In this document: one piece after another, positions 1 to 8,361 of the stretch
Position numbering within the stretch: the first letter of the stretch is position 1
How the letters are laid out: every line of letters begins with the position of its first letter
Origin: Chitinophagaceae bacterium
GTDB lineage: Bacteria > Bacteroidota > Bacteroidia > Chitinophagales > Chitinophagaceae
Reading direction: 5' to 3'
Length of the DNA: 57,769 nucleotides
Assembly (NCBI GenBank): GCA_028288585.1
Contig: JAQBNL010000097.1
Location: forward strand, 1-57,769
The notes under the pieces: generated by a model
What the model was told of the DNA's origin: nothing
Database searches by the model: none
What the model saw: only the letters and a program-made list of their open reading frames with translations
Made by a program: the position numbers and the translations under genes

Positions 1-362
1 GCCATATTCTTTTTGATCACTTTATTATTTTTAAATAAAAGAATTTTATTTCCTTTTACAATTGCCCCGATAGTTTCATTGTACATACTTATTAATGCCA
101 GGAGGCGGTGAACAACAGCTAATACAGCACCTGCAACTACCGTAGGAAAAAATGCAGAGGCACCTGTAACTGCCCTGCTGAGAATAGCGCCCAGCATAAT
201 AACAATGATCATATCGAATGCTGATTTTTGTCCGAATGCTCTCATGCCGGCCACACGAATAAGAAAAAGTGTTATAAAGAACATCACAAATGCACGGTCT
301 CCCATTTGTAATGCATCCAGCTCTTTGCCCTCACCAAAAAGCTTATAAATTATTTCATTCAT
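1..362 (-). CDS. DUF421/YetF-like membrane protein, 3' end outside window
   Basis: The reading frame starts at an ATG at 362 and runs off the left edge, giving about 120 residues. The translation begins MNEIIYKLFGEG, has hydrophobic stretches near residues 24-38, 48-62 and 66-84, and carries an RVAGMRAFGQKSAFDMIIVI segment that resembles the N-terminal core of the DUF421 (YetF/YdfR) integral membrane family. The C-terminal soluble part would lie beyond position 1. Its ATG overlaps the TGA of the upstream pyrophosphatase gene (ATGA, 359-362), so the two are probably translationally coupled. The function of DUF421 proteins is poorly known, and the link to pyrophosphatase is contextual only. Confidence 0.75.
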   Translation of the reverse strand, partial: MNEIIYKLFGEGKELDALQMGDRAFVMFFITLFLIRVAGMRAFGQKSAFDMIIVIMLGAILSRAVTGASAFFPTVVAGAVLAVVHRLLALISMYNETIGAIVKGNKILLFKNNKVIKKNM

Positions 363-874
363 TTGGTCATTTGTTTTTTAATAAGTTTTAAAGCGCCGGC
401 AGGGCCTTTATTCCCCAATGGCTTAAATTCTTTTTTACTCATTTCATTGTAAGTGATAAAAAAATTAATGATCTCTTTCACTAAATATTTATCAAGATCC
501 CTGATGCTGTTGAAATCTTTATAGCGGTGAGATTCTACTGCAGCAGAAATAAGCCTGTCATTCCGCATTGTTTTACCATTTTTTTCGGTTTGCTCTGCTT
601 TAATAACACCAAGCACTTTGCACTCGATAAGATTGCCCGGGTAGGATGGCTCATCCATTAAAACCAATACATCCAGGGGATCGCCATCCTCTCCCTTAGT
701 GCCAGGGATGAAACCAAAATGCAATGGAAAATTTAAACCTTCGGGAAGAATTTTACTCAGTTTGAATAATTGTGTTTTGGGATCGAATGTATATTTATTA
801 CCGCTGTCTTTAGGCGTTTCGATAATTACATTTATATTTTTACTATCAGGTACAAATGTATTGGGCAGTTTCAT
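359..874 (-). CDS. ppa: Family I inorganic pyrophosphatase, divergent
   Basis: A 171-residue cytoplasmic enzyme predicted to hydrolyse pyrophosphate to two phosphates. The family I signature DGDPLDVLV (about residues 62-70) supplies the three metal-binding aspartates, and RNDRLISA near residue 103 matches the second active-site strand. It departs from classical enzymes: the segment equivalent to the phosphate-binding arginine reads FKLSKIL, and the usual YPxNYGYIP reads FPLHFGFIP. It is therefore a divergent subgroup, and activity is likely but not assured. Its stop codon overlaps the start of the DUF421 gene. The gene upstream on the same strand is the NagB fusion, about 100 bp away across a repeat-rich gap. 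Confidence 0.88.
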   Translation of the reverse strand: MKLPNTFVPDSKNINVIIETPKDSGNKYTFDPKTQLFKLSKILPEGLNFPLHFGFIPGTKGEDGDPLDVLVLMDEPSYPGNLIECKVLGVIKAEQTEKNGKTMRNDRLISAAVESHRYKDFNSIRDLDKYLVKEIINFFITYNEMSKKEFKPLGNKGPAGALKLIKKQMTK

Positions 875-904
875 AGCTCAACAGTTTGCAAAAGTCATAC
901 CGAG

Positions 905-1000
905 TAAGTGATAAGTAATAAGTGATAAGTAATAAGTGATAAGGAATGGTAGCATACTTTCGAAAATCCGTAACCCGTAACTCACATCTTCCATCTTACA
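905..1000. repeat. Low-complexity word repeats (locus A)
   Basis: Positions 905-943 hold about 2.7 tandem copies of a 14-base unit, AAGTGATAAGTAAT. The stretch 969-1000 adds CGTAACCCGTAACTCAC and ATCTTCCATCTTAC, again built from near-duplicated short words. The patch spans the gap between ppa and nagB and overlaps the 3' end of nagB. Similar patches occur at four other intergenic places in the window. Confidence 0.6.
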
Positions 1001-2901
1001 AAAGCTTCCATAGCTGCATATTGCGTAAGGCCAAGCTGGCCGTAAAGTTTTGCTGTATTTGCATTTCGTTCTTCTGCTCTTTGCCAGAACTCCCTGTTAT
1101 CATCACCCTGAAATGGAACACTGTCTTTTTGTGACTGGTGAATAAAAATTCCGTATCTTTTTTTTCTTACCTGGTCAGGACTCAAGGGTATAGCCATTTC
1201 AATTTCTGTAATATCCCATTCCTGCCATGCGCCTTTATAAAGCCATATCCAGCAGTCCTCGATCCACTTGTCGCCCTCATTTATTATTCTTGCTATTGCT
1301 TCTAAAACCACATCAAGACAAACCTTATGTGTGCCGTGAGGGTCTGCAAGATCGCCTGCACAAAAAACCTGGTGGGGTTTTATCTGCCGCAAAAGATCAA
1401 CAGTAAGTTGAATGTCTTCTTCTCCCATCGGATTTTTTTCAATGGTACCTGTTTCATAAAAAGGAAGGTTCATAAAATGTATCTGCTCGTCTTTTAATCC
1501 AACATACTTACAGGTAGCCCGGGCTTCGCAGCGCCGTATCAATCCTTTTATAGTTCTTATTTCTTCACTGTCTTTTTCAGTTGATCTTTTTGAGTTTAAA
1601 AATGCCGTGGCATCATCCAGTATCTTCCTGCTCTTGGTATCATCAATTCCAAAAATATTTTCAAAGCCTACTGCAAAATCAATAAACCGGGTTACAAATT
1701 CATCTGTTACTGCAATGTTGCCGCTTGTCTGGTATCCAATATGCACTTCATGCCCCTGGTCGTGTAAGCGCATGAAAGTACCGCCCATACTTATTATATC
1801 ATCATCAGGATGCGGAGAAAAGATCAGTACTTCTTTAGGGAATGGTTTGCCTCTTTCCGGATGCCTGCCATGTTCCTGTGTGGGCTTACCACCTGGCCAG
1901 CCTGTTATTGTATCACGCAGCATGTAATACACTTCCAGGTTTATTTCATAAGCATCTCCTTTTTCAGTTAAGAGATCACTTAAACCATAATCATTATAAT
2001 CGTTATTGGTTAAACTTAAAACGGGCTTGCCTAATTTTAAAGCAAGGCTTACCACTGCACTGCGAACGATTTTTGGTGTCCATTCACATTCACCGGTAAG
2101 CCATGGTGATTTAAATCTTGTCAACTCGGATGCTGCAGCTTCATCTATTACGAAAGTGCAGTTATCATGGTTCTGCAGCAGCGATGCAGGCACATCTTCT
2201 GTGTCATCGTCTTCCACAGCTTTTTTAATAACAGGAGCTTTGTTTTGTCCCCATGCCATCAAAATAATTTCTTTTGATTTCATAATGGTACTGATGCCCA
2301 TGGTTATGGCCATACGTGGCACCTGCGAAATTGTGCCGAACTCATGTGAATTAGCAAGACGTGTGGAGTTATCTAAAGTTATCAATCTTGTTTTTGAATA
2401 GATGGCGGAACCCGGCTCATTAAAACCGATATGACCATTAATGCCGATGCCAAGTATCTGCAGGTCTATCCCACCGGCCTCTTCAATTTTTTTCTCATAT
2501 TGTAATGCATGTTCTTTTACTTTTTCCTTAGGCAATGTTCCATCAGGCAAAAAATAATTATTGGGATCAATATCAGTTTGCTCAAACAAATACTTCCTCA
2601 TAAAATAATGGTAGCTCTGCAATGCATTTGCTTCCATTGGATAATACTGGTCAAGATTAAAAGTGATAACGTTCTTAAAGCTTAATCCTTCCTGCTGGTG
2701 CATCCGCACAAGTTCTGCATATAAGGTTTTGGGAGAAGAACCAGTGGCAAGACCGATAACACACTTCTCACCTTTAGCTTCTTTTTCCTTTATACGGTCA
2801 GCAATTATATTGGCAACATATATAGAACCTTCCTTAGGAGAGAGGAATATTTTTACAGGAATTTTTTCTAATGAATCAGTAAGATCGATCCTTGGCCGCA
2901 T
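982..2901 (-). CDS. nagB: Glucosamine-6-phosphate deaminase fused to a PIG-L (LmbE-like) deacetylase domain
   Basis: A 639-residue two-domain protein. Residues 1 to about 280 are NagB: GLATGSSP near 51, NLDQYYPM near 83 with the catalytic Asp, and GINGHIGFNEPGS near 155 with the His and Glu used in ring opening. This half converts glucosamine-6-phosphate to fructose-6-phosphate and ammonia. From about residue 355 a PIG-L deacetylase domain follows, with the metal motif HPDDD near 365 and HGTH near 520, suggesting removal of an N-acetyl group, possibly from the amino sugar itself. The fusion is known in Bacteroidota NagB proteins, and the second activity is inferred. It feeds amino sugars into glycolysis, which fits the GH20 enzyme and Sus-type uptake genes nearby. 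Confidence 0.9.
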   Translation of the reverse strand: MRPRIDLTDSLEKIPVKIFLSPKEGSIYVANIIADRIKEKEAKGEKCVIGLATGSSPKTLYAELVRMHQQEGLSFKNVITFNLDQYYPMEANALQSYHYFMRKYLFEQTDIDPNNYFLPDGTLPKEKVKEHALQYEKKIEEAGGIDLQILGIGINGHIGFNEPGSAIYSKTRLITLDNSTRLANSHEFGTISQVPRMAITMGISTIMKSKEIILMAWGQNKAPVIKKAVEDDDTEDVPASLLQNHDNCTFVIDEAAASELTRFKSPWLTGECEWTPKIVRSAVVSLALKLGKPVLSLTNNDYNDYGLSDLLTEKGDAYEINLEVYYMLRDTITGWPGGKPTQEHGRHPERGKPFPKEVLIFSPHPDDDIISMGGTFMRLHDQGHEVHIGYQTSGNIAVTDEFVTRFIDFAVGFENIFGIDDTKSRKILDDATAFLNSKRSTEKDSEEIRTIKGLIRRCEARATCKYVGLKDEQIHFMNLPFYETGTIEKNPMGEEDIQLTVDLLRQIKPHQVFCAGDLADPHGTHKVCLDVVLEAIARIINEGDKWIEDCWIWLYKGAWQEWDITEIEMAIPLSPDQVRKKRYGIFIHQSQKDSVPFQGDDNREFWQRAEERNANTAKLYGQLGLTQYAAMEAFVRWKM

Positions 2902-2934
2902 AAAAGTGAATTTGGGTAAAATTATTTAATTTTT

Positions 2935-3049
2935 GTCTGAACCATGATTTGGGCTGATTATAGGATTAAATAGATATACCGTATTTGGAATTATAATTAC
3001 TTCCCTTTTCTTAGTAATCTTTTTAATCCGCCCCAATCATGGTTCAGAC
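2935..3049. repeat. Paired inverted-arm repeat (GTCTGAACCATGATTT family), copy A
   Basis: The left arm at 2935-2968 starts GTCTGAACCATGATTT and ends GGATTA. The right arm at 3024-3049 is its imperfect reverse complement, ending AATCATGGTTCAGAC. About 55 AT-rich bases separate them. A second copy with the same arm order lies at 34517-34668. It sits in the gap between the divergently and convergently transcribed nagB and ECF sigma surroundings and encodes nothing evident. Confidence 0.8.
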
Positions 3050-3105
3050 TATTATGTGTATCAGTTACCTTATTTGTAATGGAGTAATGGTGCTGAATAT
3101 TGTTA

Positions 3106-3684
3106 TCAGCAAAAAAATGAAACGAAGATAAGTTGAATGGTAATTATTTTTTTCAATACCTTAATTGCCTGGTAAACAAGATTACGGGCAGCCTGGTAAT
3201 TTATGTTCATGATCTCGCCTACCTCTTCATAACTTAAATTCTGATGAAATTTTAAATAGATTATTTCTTTTTGGCGGGCAGATAATTCCTGCATGGCATT
3301 AAAAACTTTTTGTGCAAGCGCTGCATTTTCCTGGTCATTTATCAAAAGCATTTCATGGCTTATTTCAAATTCGTTTTGATGAATTTCGGGGAGAAGACTG
3401 ATTGTTTTACCTGCTTTGCCAATTGCCTTTATCAACTTGAATTTGAAAGCTCTGAAAAAATAGGCTTTAAGCGAAAGGATCTCGGCTTTGCCCTGGGTAC
3501 GCCATAAATCAATAAAAAGTTCCTGGATGCAGTCTTCTATAATGGCATGGTCATCTGTAATTTTGCAGCCATAATTAAAAAGGTCGCTGTAATAATTTTT
3601 AAACAGGGATACAAAAGATTCCGCATCTCCATTTCTGAAATGATCCCATAATATAATATCTCTATCAGTATTGGTTATTGCCAT
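3106..3684 (-). CDS. ECF sigma-70 factor (Bacteroidota FecI-like)
   Basis: A 192-residue RNA polymerase sigma factor with only regions 2 and 4. Region 2 (residues about 25-95) contains the stretch around DCIQELFIDLWR, and region 4 (about 125-180) has LSARQKEIIYLKF and a helix-turn-helix around SYEEVGEIMNINY. The start chosen is the ATG at 3684: it is preceded by AAGGAG nine bases upstream, whereas the longer frame to 3753 would need a TTG start. It is divergent from the FecR anti-sigma gene and is expected to be held inactive by it until the STN-bearing SusC receptor signals, then to activate the SusC/SusD genes. Confidence 0.9.
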   Translation of the reverse strand: MAITNTDRDIILWDHFRNGDAESFVSLFKNYYSDLFNYGCKITDDHAIIEDCIQELFIDLWRTQGKAEILSLKAYFFRAFKFKLIKAIGKAGKTISLLPEIHQNEFEISHEMLLINDQENAALAQKVFNAMQELSARQKEIIYLKFHQNLSYEEVGEIMNINYQAARNLVYQAIKVLKKIITIQLIFVSFFC

Positions 3685-3837
3685 AATGTTCTTCTCCTTA
3701 ACACGTGAGGCGACAAATACTTTATAAGCGGAAAGAATAAAGAATGCCGGCAAAAACGAAAATATAATTTTTTTTTCCTAATAAGTGATTACAAATTGTT
3801 CATACCCTACACTTAGTAAGTATAAAGGGTAAAAAAT

Positions 3838-4830
3838 ATGAATGATAATTACAGCTTGATAGAAGATTTTATAGCAGATCAAAGTTTTCTTTCGTGGGTT
3901 TTTAAAACTAATAAACAAGATACAGCTGATTGGGATCTTTGGCTAAGCAATAATCCTGCAAAAGTTAAAATGGCAAATGAAGCAGCCTCCATTGTAAAGC
4001 TTATACAAATAAAAGACATTGCCGTAAGTAAGGAACAGCTTGCAGATGCAGAAGCAAAACTTCGTATTTCTTTGAAGCCTGATGCTACTTCTGCAAAAGT
4101 TATTAATATTAAAAGAAGAAAAATTTGGTATGCAGTTGCTGCCGTTCTAATAATATGTCTCGCCTTTGGATTAAGCTTCATTTTCACTCCTTCGGAAAAA
4201 TCACAGCTTGCCACTACATACGGGGAGGTAAAGAAGGATAGGTTGCCGGATGGAACAGAAATTATCCTGAACGCACATAGTACAATAACCTATGGTAAAC
4301 AATGGAAAACTGGCACTGAGCGTGAGGTTTGGATTAAAGGAGAGGCATTCTTCCATGTTAAAAAAACGGCGAATCACGATAAGTTTATAGTGCATACTGA
4401 TGCATTTGATATCGAAGTTACCGGTACATCTTTTAATGTTATTAATACTGGCGGTAAAAGCAGTATCATATTAAAAGAAGGTTCTGTAAAAATACATCGC
4501 CCCGGTGTACAGGAAATATTGATGAAGCCGGGAGACCTTGTGGAATTCAGCAATAAACAAATTCAAAAGAAAACTATTACCAAAGATGATTACATAGCCT
4601 GGACTGATAATAAACTAGTATTTGATAATACTTCTTTAACGGAGATAGCAAATATTATTAAAGAACACTATGGGGTTGAAGTAAAACTTAAGGGAACCAA
4701 CATTGCCGAAAAAACTATTACGGGTATAATGCCAAATAATAATCTCGAGGTTTTATTACAGGCGCTTAATGCAACACAGGATATTAAGGTAATCCATATA
4801 AAAGATTCTATTACTATTATAACTGAATAA
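3838..4830 (+). CDS. FecR-type anti-sigma factor
   Basis: A 330-residue inner-membrane regulator. The N-terminal cytoplasmic part (residues 1-92) would bind the sigma factor. One transmembrane helix follows at about 96-115 (IWYAVAAVLIICLAFG). The periplasmic FecR domain (about 120-215) contains RLPDGTEIILNAHSTI and WIKGEAFFHV, and a C-terminal DUF4974-like domain (about 255-325) contains FDNTSLTEIANIIKEHYGV, which resembles the STN fold. It lies divergently from the ECF sigma gene and 40 bp upstream of susC. The trio FecI-FecR-SusC is the standard trans-envelope signalling set for glycan sensing in Bacteroidota. Confidence 0.92.
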   Translation: MNDNYSLIEDFIADQSFLSWVFKTNKQDTADWDLWLSNNPAKVKMANEAASIVKLIQIKDIAVSKEQLADAEAKLRISLKPDATSAKVINIKRRKIWYAVAAVLIICLAFGLSFIFTPSEKSQLATTYGEVKKDRLPDGTEIILNAHSTITYGKQWKTGTEREVWIKGEAFFHVKKTANHDKFIVHTDAFDIEVTGTSFNVINTGGKSSIILKEGSVKIHRPGVQEILMKPGDLVEFSNKQIQKKTITKDDYIAWTDNKLVFDNTSLTEIANIIKEHYGVEVKLKGTNIAEKTITGIMPNNNLEVLLQALNATQDIKVIHIKDSITIITE

Positions 4831-4870
4831 CAGGGTTTAAATAATTGTTCAAAAACTAAAAAGCTGCAAA

Positions 4871-7800
4871 ATGAGAATGTTCAAACTTACACTATTACTG
4901 CTGTGTTTAATAAGTACTTTTTTATGCATTGATATGGCAAAGGCTTATGCACAAAATACTTATTCTTATAACACTGGTATTGCAAAGCATGCCAACTTTA
5001 AAAAACCTGACCTTTATTTACAAACGAATGAGAAAAATGAAAAGAGTAAACTCATTAATGTTTTAAAAGAACTTAATAAGGTTAAGGGCGTTTATTTTAT
5101 GTTCTCCAACCAGTCGTTAAACAATAAAATTGTAAACCCTGTTGATGATATGAATGAGGATGTAGAAGTTATTTTAGATAAGATGCTTAAAAACACCTCT
5201 CTTTCTTACAAAAAAATTAATCCTAAAACATTTGTAATTGTTGCAGTAAAAGAAGCTAAAAATAATAATGAAATAATAAGCGCCTTCAATGAATTATCCC
5301 AGGGAACATTTGTGTTAGCAGATATTATTACCGGTAAAATTGTTGATAAAGAGGGTAACCCAATTTCGGGCGTAAGCGTAACAGTAAAAGGAAACAACAA
5401 AGGAACTTCTACTAATGCCAATGGATTATTCAGTATTGAAGCAAGCAAAGGTGCAGTATTGGTCTTTACTTCTGTAGGGTATGAAATGCAGGAAATAACT
5501 GTAGGAAATGATAATGACTATTCTGTTCAATTAATAGAAAAAGATAACCGGTTAAATGAAATAGTGGTAACTGCTTTGGGTATTCAGCGTAAAGCAAAAA
5601 GCTTAACCTACTCAACACAAATGGTAAGTAATTCTGACCTGACTACAGTAAAGGATGCCAATGTGATAAATAATCTTAACGGCAGAGTTGCAGGAGTTAC
5701 CGTTAATAAAAGCGCTTCGGGCACAGGTGGATCTGCAAGAGTAATTCTTCGTGGCCAAAAATCTACCAGGGAAAACCAGCCATTGTATGTTATTGATGGT
5801 GTGCCAATGTCAAATTATTCACCTGCACAACCAACCGATATTTGGGGACAGGGAAGCGGTTCCGGCAGTGGCGGCAGGGATGGTGGTGACGGAATTTCCA
5901 ACATCAACCCTGATGATATTGAAACCATAAGCGTATTAAAAGGTGCTGCTGCATCTGCACTATACGGCTCACAGGGAAATAACGGCGTTATTTTAATTAC
6001 TACCAAAAAAGGAAAATCAGGCCTTGTTAAAGTAGATTTTTCTTCCTCATTTACATTAGATAAAGCAGCCTACATTCCAAAAATGCAATGGGATTATTTG
6101 CAGGGCAATGCAGGTGCAGCTTCCGCAGGTAGTTTTAGCTGGGGGCCTGCCGGTGGTTCTCCTGATCATGTAAAATCTTTTTTCAATACAGGCAGAACAT
6201 GGATAAACAGTATCTCCGTAAGTGGCGGTACAGAAAAAGCACAGACTTATTTTTCTTATAGTAATACCAACAGCCAGGGCATTATGCCTACCAATATTTT
6301 CAACAGGCACAATTTTGCTGTAAGAGAAACTATGAAAATGCTGAATGATAAACTTACCCTGGATGCTAATGTAATTGTAGCATCACAAAAAGTAAATAAC
6401 CGCCCAAGCAGTGGTTTGTATTATAATCCTTTAACTGGTTTATATCTTCTACCCCGCGGCCAGAATTTTAATAAATTTAAAAACAACTATGAATATTTTA
6501 GCCCAACGCGTAATGTTAATTTGCAAAACTGGTGGAACATTAATGTAGATGCAGGATTAACAGGGGATGATAACCAGCAAAATCCTTATTGGATATTAAA
6601 CAGGGACAAGACAGAAGATAAATTATTCAGGGTTTTTGGTTCCCTTGTTTTAAAATATAAATTAACCGATAATTTGTCAATACAGGCAAGGGGTAATGTA
6701 GACAAATCAAATATCAATTATCAATTAAAAGCCTATGCCGGCACACAGGGAACTTTAGCAGATGGCAATGGCAGGTACACTTTAGACAAGCAGGATAATA
6801 CCCAGATTTATGGTGATGTAATCGCTACTTACAATAAACAAATTACCAATAAAATTGGTTTAGTTGCTGCTGTTGGCTCCAGCATCCAGGATTTGCATTC
6901 AGGTTACCAGGATTTTTTTGATTCAAAAGGGGGCAACTTAACTTTTGCCAACCAGTTTCATGTTGGTAATATGAATTTAACACCTGGCAGTGGCTCCACT
7001 TATTTTCAGGCCGGTAACAGGAAACAAATACAATCTGTTTTTGCAAGCCTGAATTTTAATTTAGATAATAAATATTTTATAGATGTTACAGGCAGAAACG
7101 ACTGGTCTTCAGCTTTAGCATTCACGCCTAAAAATAGTTATTTCTATCCTTCAGTTGGTGCTAATGCCATTCTAAGTGAGATAATTAAAATGCCTGCCGC
7201 AGTTAGCTTTGCAAAAATACGGGCAGCGTATGCACAGGTGGGTAGTGATGTTGCCACTTACTCCACAAACCCTTTAAATTTAATAAGAAATGGACAGCTG
7301 GTTTCAAATGATAAAGGACCATTACCCGGCACGTTTTTAAAACCTGAATTATCTACCTCTACCGAGGTTGGAACGGAGTGGCGTTTTATGAATAACCGTT
7401 TAGGGTTTGATGTTACGTGGTACCAGTCAAATACTAAAAATCAATATTTCGAATTATCATCAACTTCTTTAGGAACAGGTTTAAGTACCTTTTATTTAAA
7501 TGCGGGGAATATTAAAAACTCGGGTATAGAAGCAACAATAGATTATAATAGTTCTGTAAGTAAAAATATTAAATGGAATACAGCGCTGAATATTACCGCC
7601 AATAAAAATAAAATTGTTGAACTGGCAACTCAAATACCACCCAACGTAAATTATAAAATAACTGATGGTGGTGTAAATAATTACAACCTGGTAATCCGTA
7701 AAGGTGGAAGTTTTGGGGATATAACCGGTATGCAGTTTTTAAGAGATGCCGCAGGGAATATAGTAGTGGACGCAACCACCGGGGCACCACAGGCGGGTAC

Positions 7801-8344
7801 CTTTGGAGTGGTGGGTAATCCAAATCCTAAATTGGTTTTAGGATGGAACAATTCTTTTGCACTTAAAAATGGGTTGACAGTTAGTTTCTTAATCAATGGC
7901 CGTTTTGGTGGTAAAGTAATGAGTATTACACAGGCGGTTTTAGACCAGTATGGAGTAAGCCAGCAAAGTGCTGATGCCCGTAAAAATGGCGGTGTTAGCA
8001 TTGCCGCATCAAAAGTAGGCGGCGGAGCTTATACCGGTAAAATACCTGCCGAGGTTTTTTTTACAACTGTAGGAGGAAGAGCAGGCATCACGGAATATTA
8101 TATGTATGATGCTACCAACGTACGCTTACAGGAATTAGCGCTGGGATATAGAATAAAGTGGAAAAGCAATACTATTAAAGACATGCATCTCTCATTGGTA
8201 GGAAAGAATTTATTCTTCTTCACAAAAAAAGCACCATTTGATCCTGAAACAAGTATGAGCACAGGAAATGGATTGCAGGGAGTAGACGTATTTGGTTTGC
8301 CCTCAGTAAGAAGTTTTGGTTTAAACTTAAAAATGTCATTGTAA
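4871..8344 (+). CDS. SusC/RagA-family TonB-dependent receptor with N-terminal STN domain
   Basis: An 1157-residue outer-membrane transporter. The signal peptide covers about residues 1-28. It is followed by an STN domain (about 50-125) for transmembrane signalling, a CarboxypepD_reg-like beta-sandwich (GKIVDKEGNPISGVSVTVKG, from about 154), a plug domain (NEIVVTALGIQRK to GNNGVILITTKKGK, about 230-385) and a 22-strand barrel ending in an aromatic-poor LKMSL. The STN domain fits regulation by the adjacent FecR/ECF sigma pair. The SusD gene begins 17 bp after its stop, so the two are one operon and form the SusCD oligosaccharide import complex. The substrate cannot be read from sequence; neighbouring enzymes suggest an N-acetylhexosamine-containing glycan. 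Confidence 0.95.
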   Translation: MRMFKLTLLLLCLISTFLCIDMAKAYAQNTYSYNTGIAKHANFKKPDLYLQTNEKNEKSKLINVLKELNKVKGVYFMFSNQSLNNKIVNPVDDMNEDVEVILDKMLKNTSLSYKKINPKTFVIVAVKEAKNNNEIISAFNELSQGTFVLADIITGKIVDKEGNPISGVSVTVKGNNKGTSTNANGLFSIEASKGAVLVFTSVGYEMQEITVGNDNDYSVQLIEKDNRLNEIVVTALGIQRKAKSLTYSTQMVSNSDLTTVKDANVINNLNGRVAGVTVNKSASGTGGSARVILRGQKSTRENQPLYVIDGVPMSNYSPAQPTDIWGQGSGSGSGGRDGGDGISNINPDDIETISVLKGAAASALYGSQGNNGVILITTKKGKSGLVKVDFSSSFTLDKAAYIPKMQWDYLQGNAGAASAGSFSWGPAGGSPDHVKSFFNTGRTWINSISVSGGTEKAQTYFSYSNTNSQGIMPTNIFNRHNFAVRETMKMLNDKLTLDANVIVASQKVNNRPSSGLYYNPLTGLYLLPRGQNFNKFKNNYEYFSPTRNVNLQNWWNINVDAGLTGDDNQQNPYWILNRDKTEDKLFRVFGSLVLKYKLTDNLSIQARGNVDKSNINYQLKAYAGTQGTLADGNGRYTLDKQDNTQIYGDVIATYNKQITNKIGLVAAVGSSIQDLHSGYQDFFDSKGGNLTFANQFHVGNMNLTPGSGSTYFQAGNRKQIQSVFASLNFNLDNKYFIDVTGRNDWSSALAFTPKNSYFYPSVGANAILSEIIKMPAAVSFAKIRAAYAQVGSDVATYSTNPLNLIRNGQLVSNDKGPLPGTFLKPELSTSTEVGTEWRFMNNRLGFDVTWYQSNTKNQYFELSSTSLGTGLSTFYLNAGNIKNSGIEATIDYNSSVSKNIKWNTALNITANKNKIVELATQIPPNVNYKITDGGVNNYNLVIRKGGSFGDITGMQFLRDAAGNIVVDATTGAPQAGTFGVVGNPNPKLVLGWNNSFALKNGLTVSFLINGRFGGKVMSITQAVLDQYGVSQQSADARKNGGVSIAASKVGGGAYTGKIPAEVFFTTVGGRAGITEYYMYDATNVRLQELALGYRIKWKSNTIKDMHLSLVGKNLFFFTKKAPFDPETSMSTGNGLQGVDVFGLPSVRSFGLNLKMSL

Positions 8345-8361
8345 TTTATAAAATAATACAC

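Noticed and set aside
3040-3120. 26-codon frame starting MVQT in repeat copy A
   Set aside because: Too short, without family signal or conserved context; noted only because it parallels the start in copy B.
3106-3753. Longer sigma factor start at 3753
   Set aside because: It needs a TTG start, while ATG at 3684 has AAGGAG at good spacing and matches family length.
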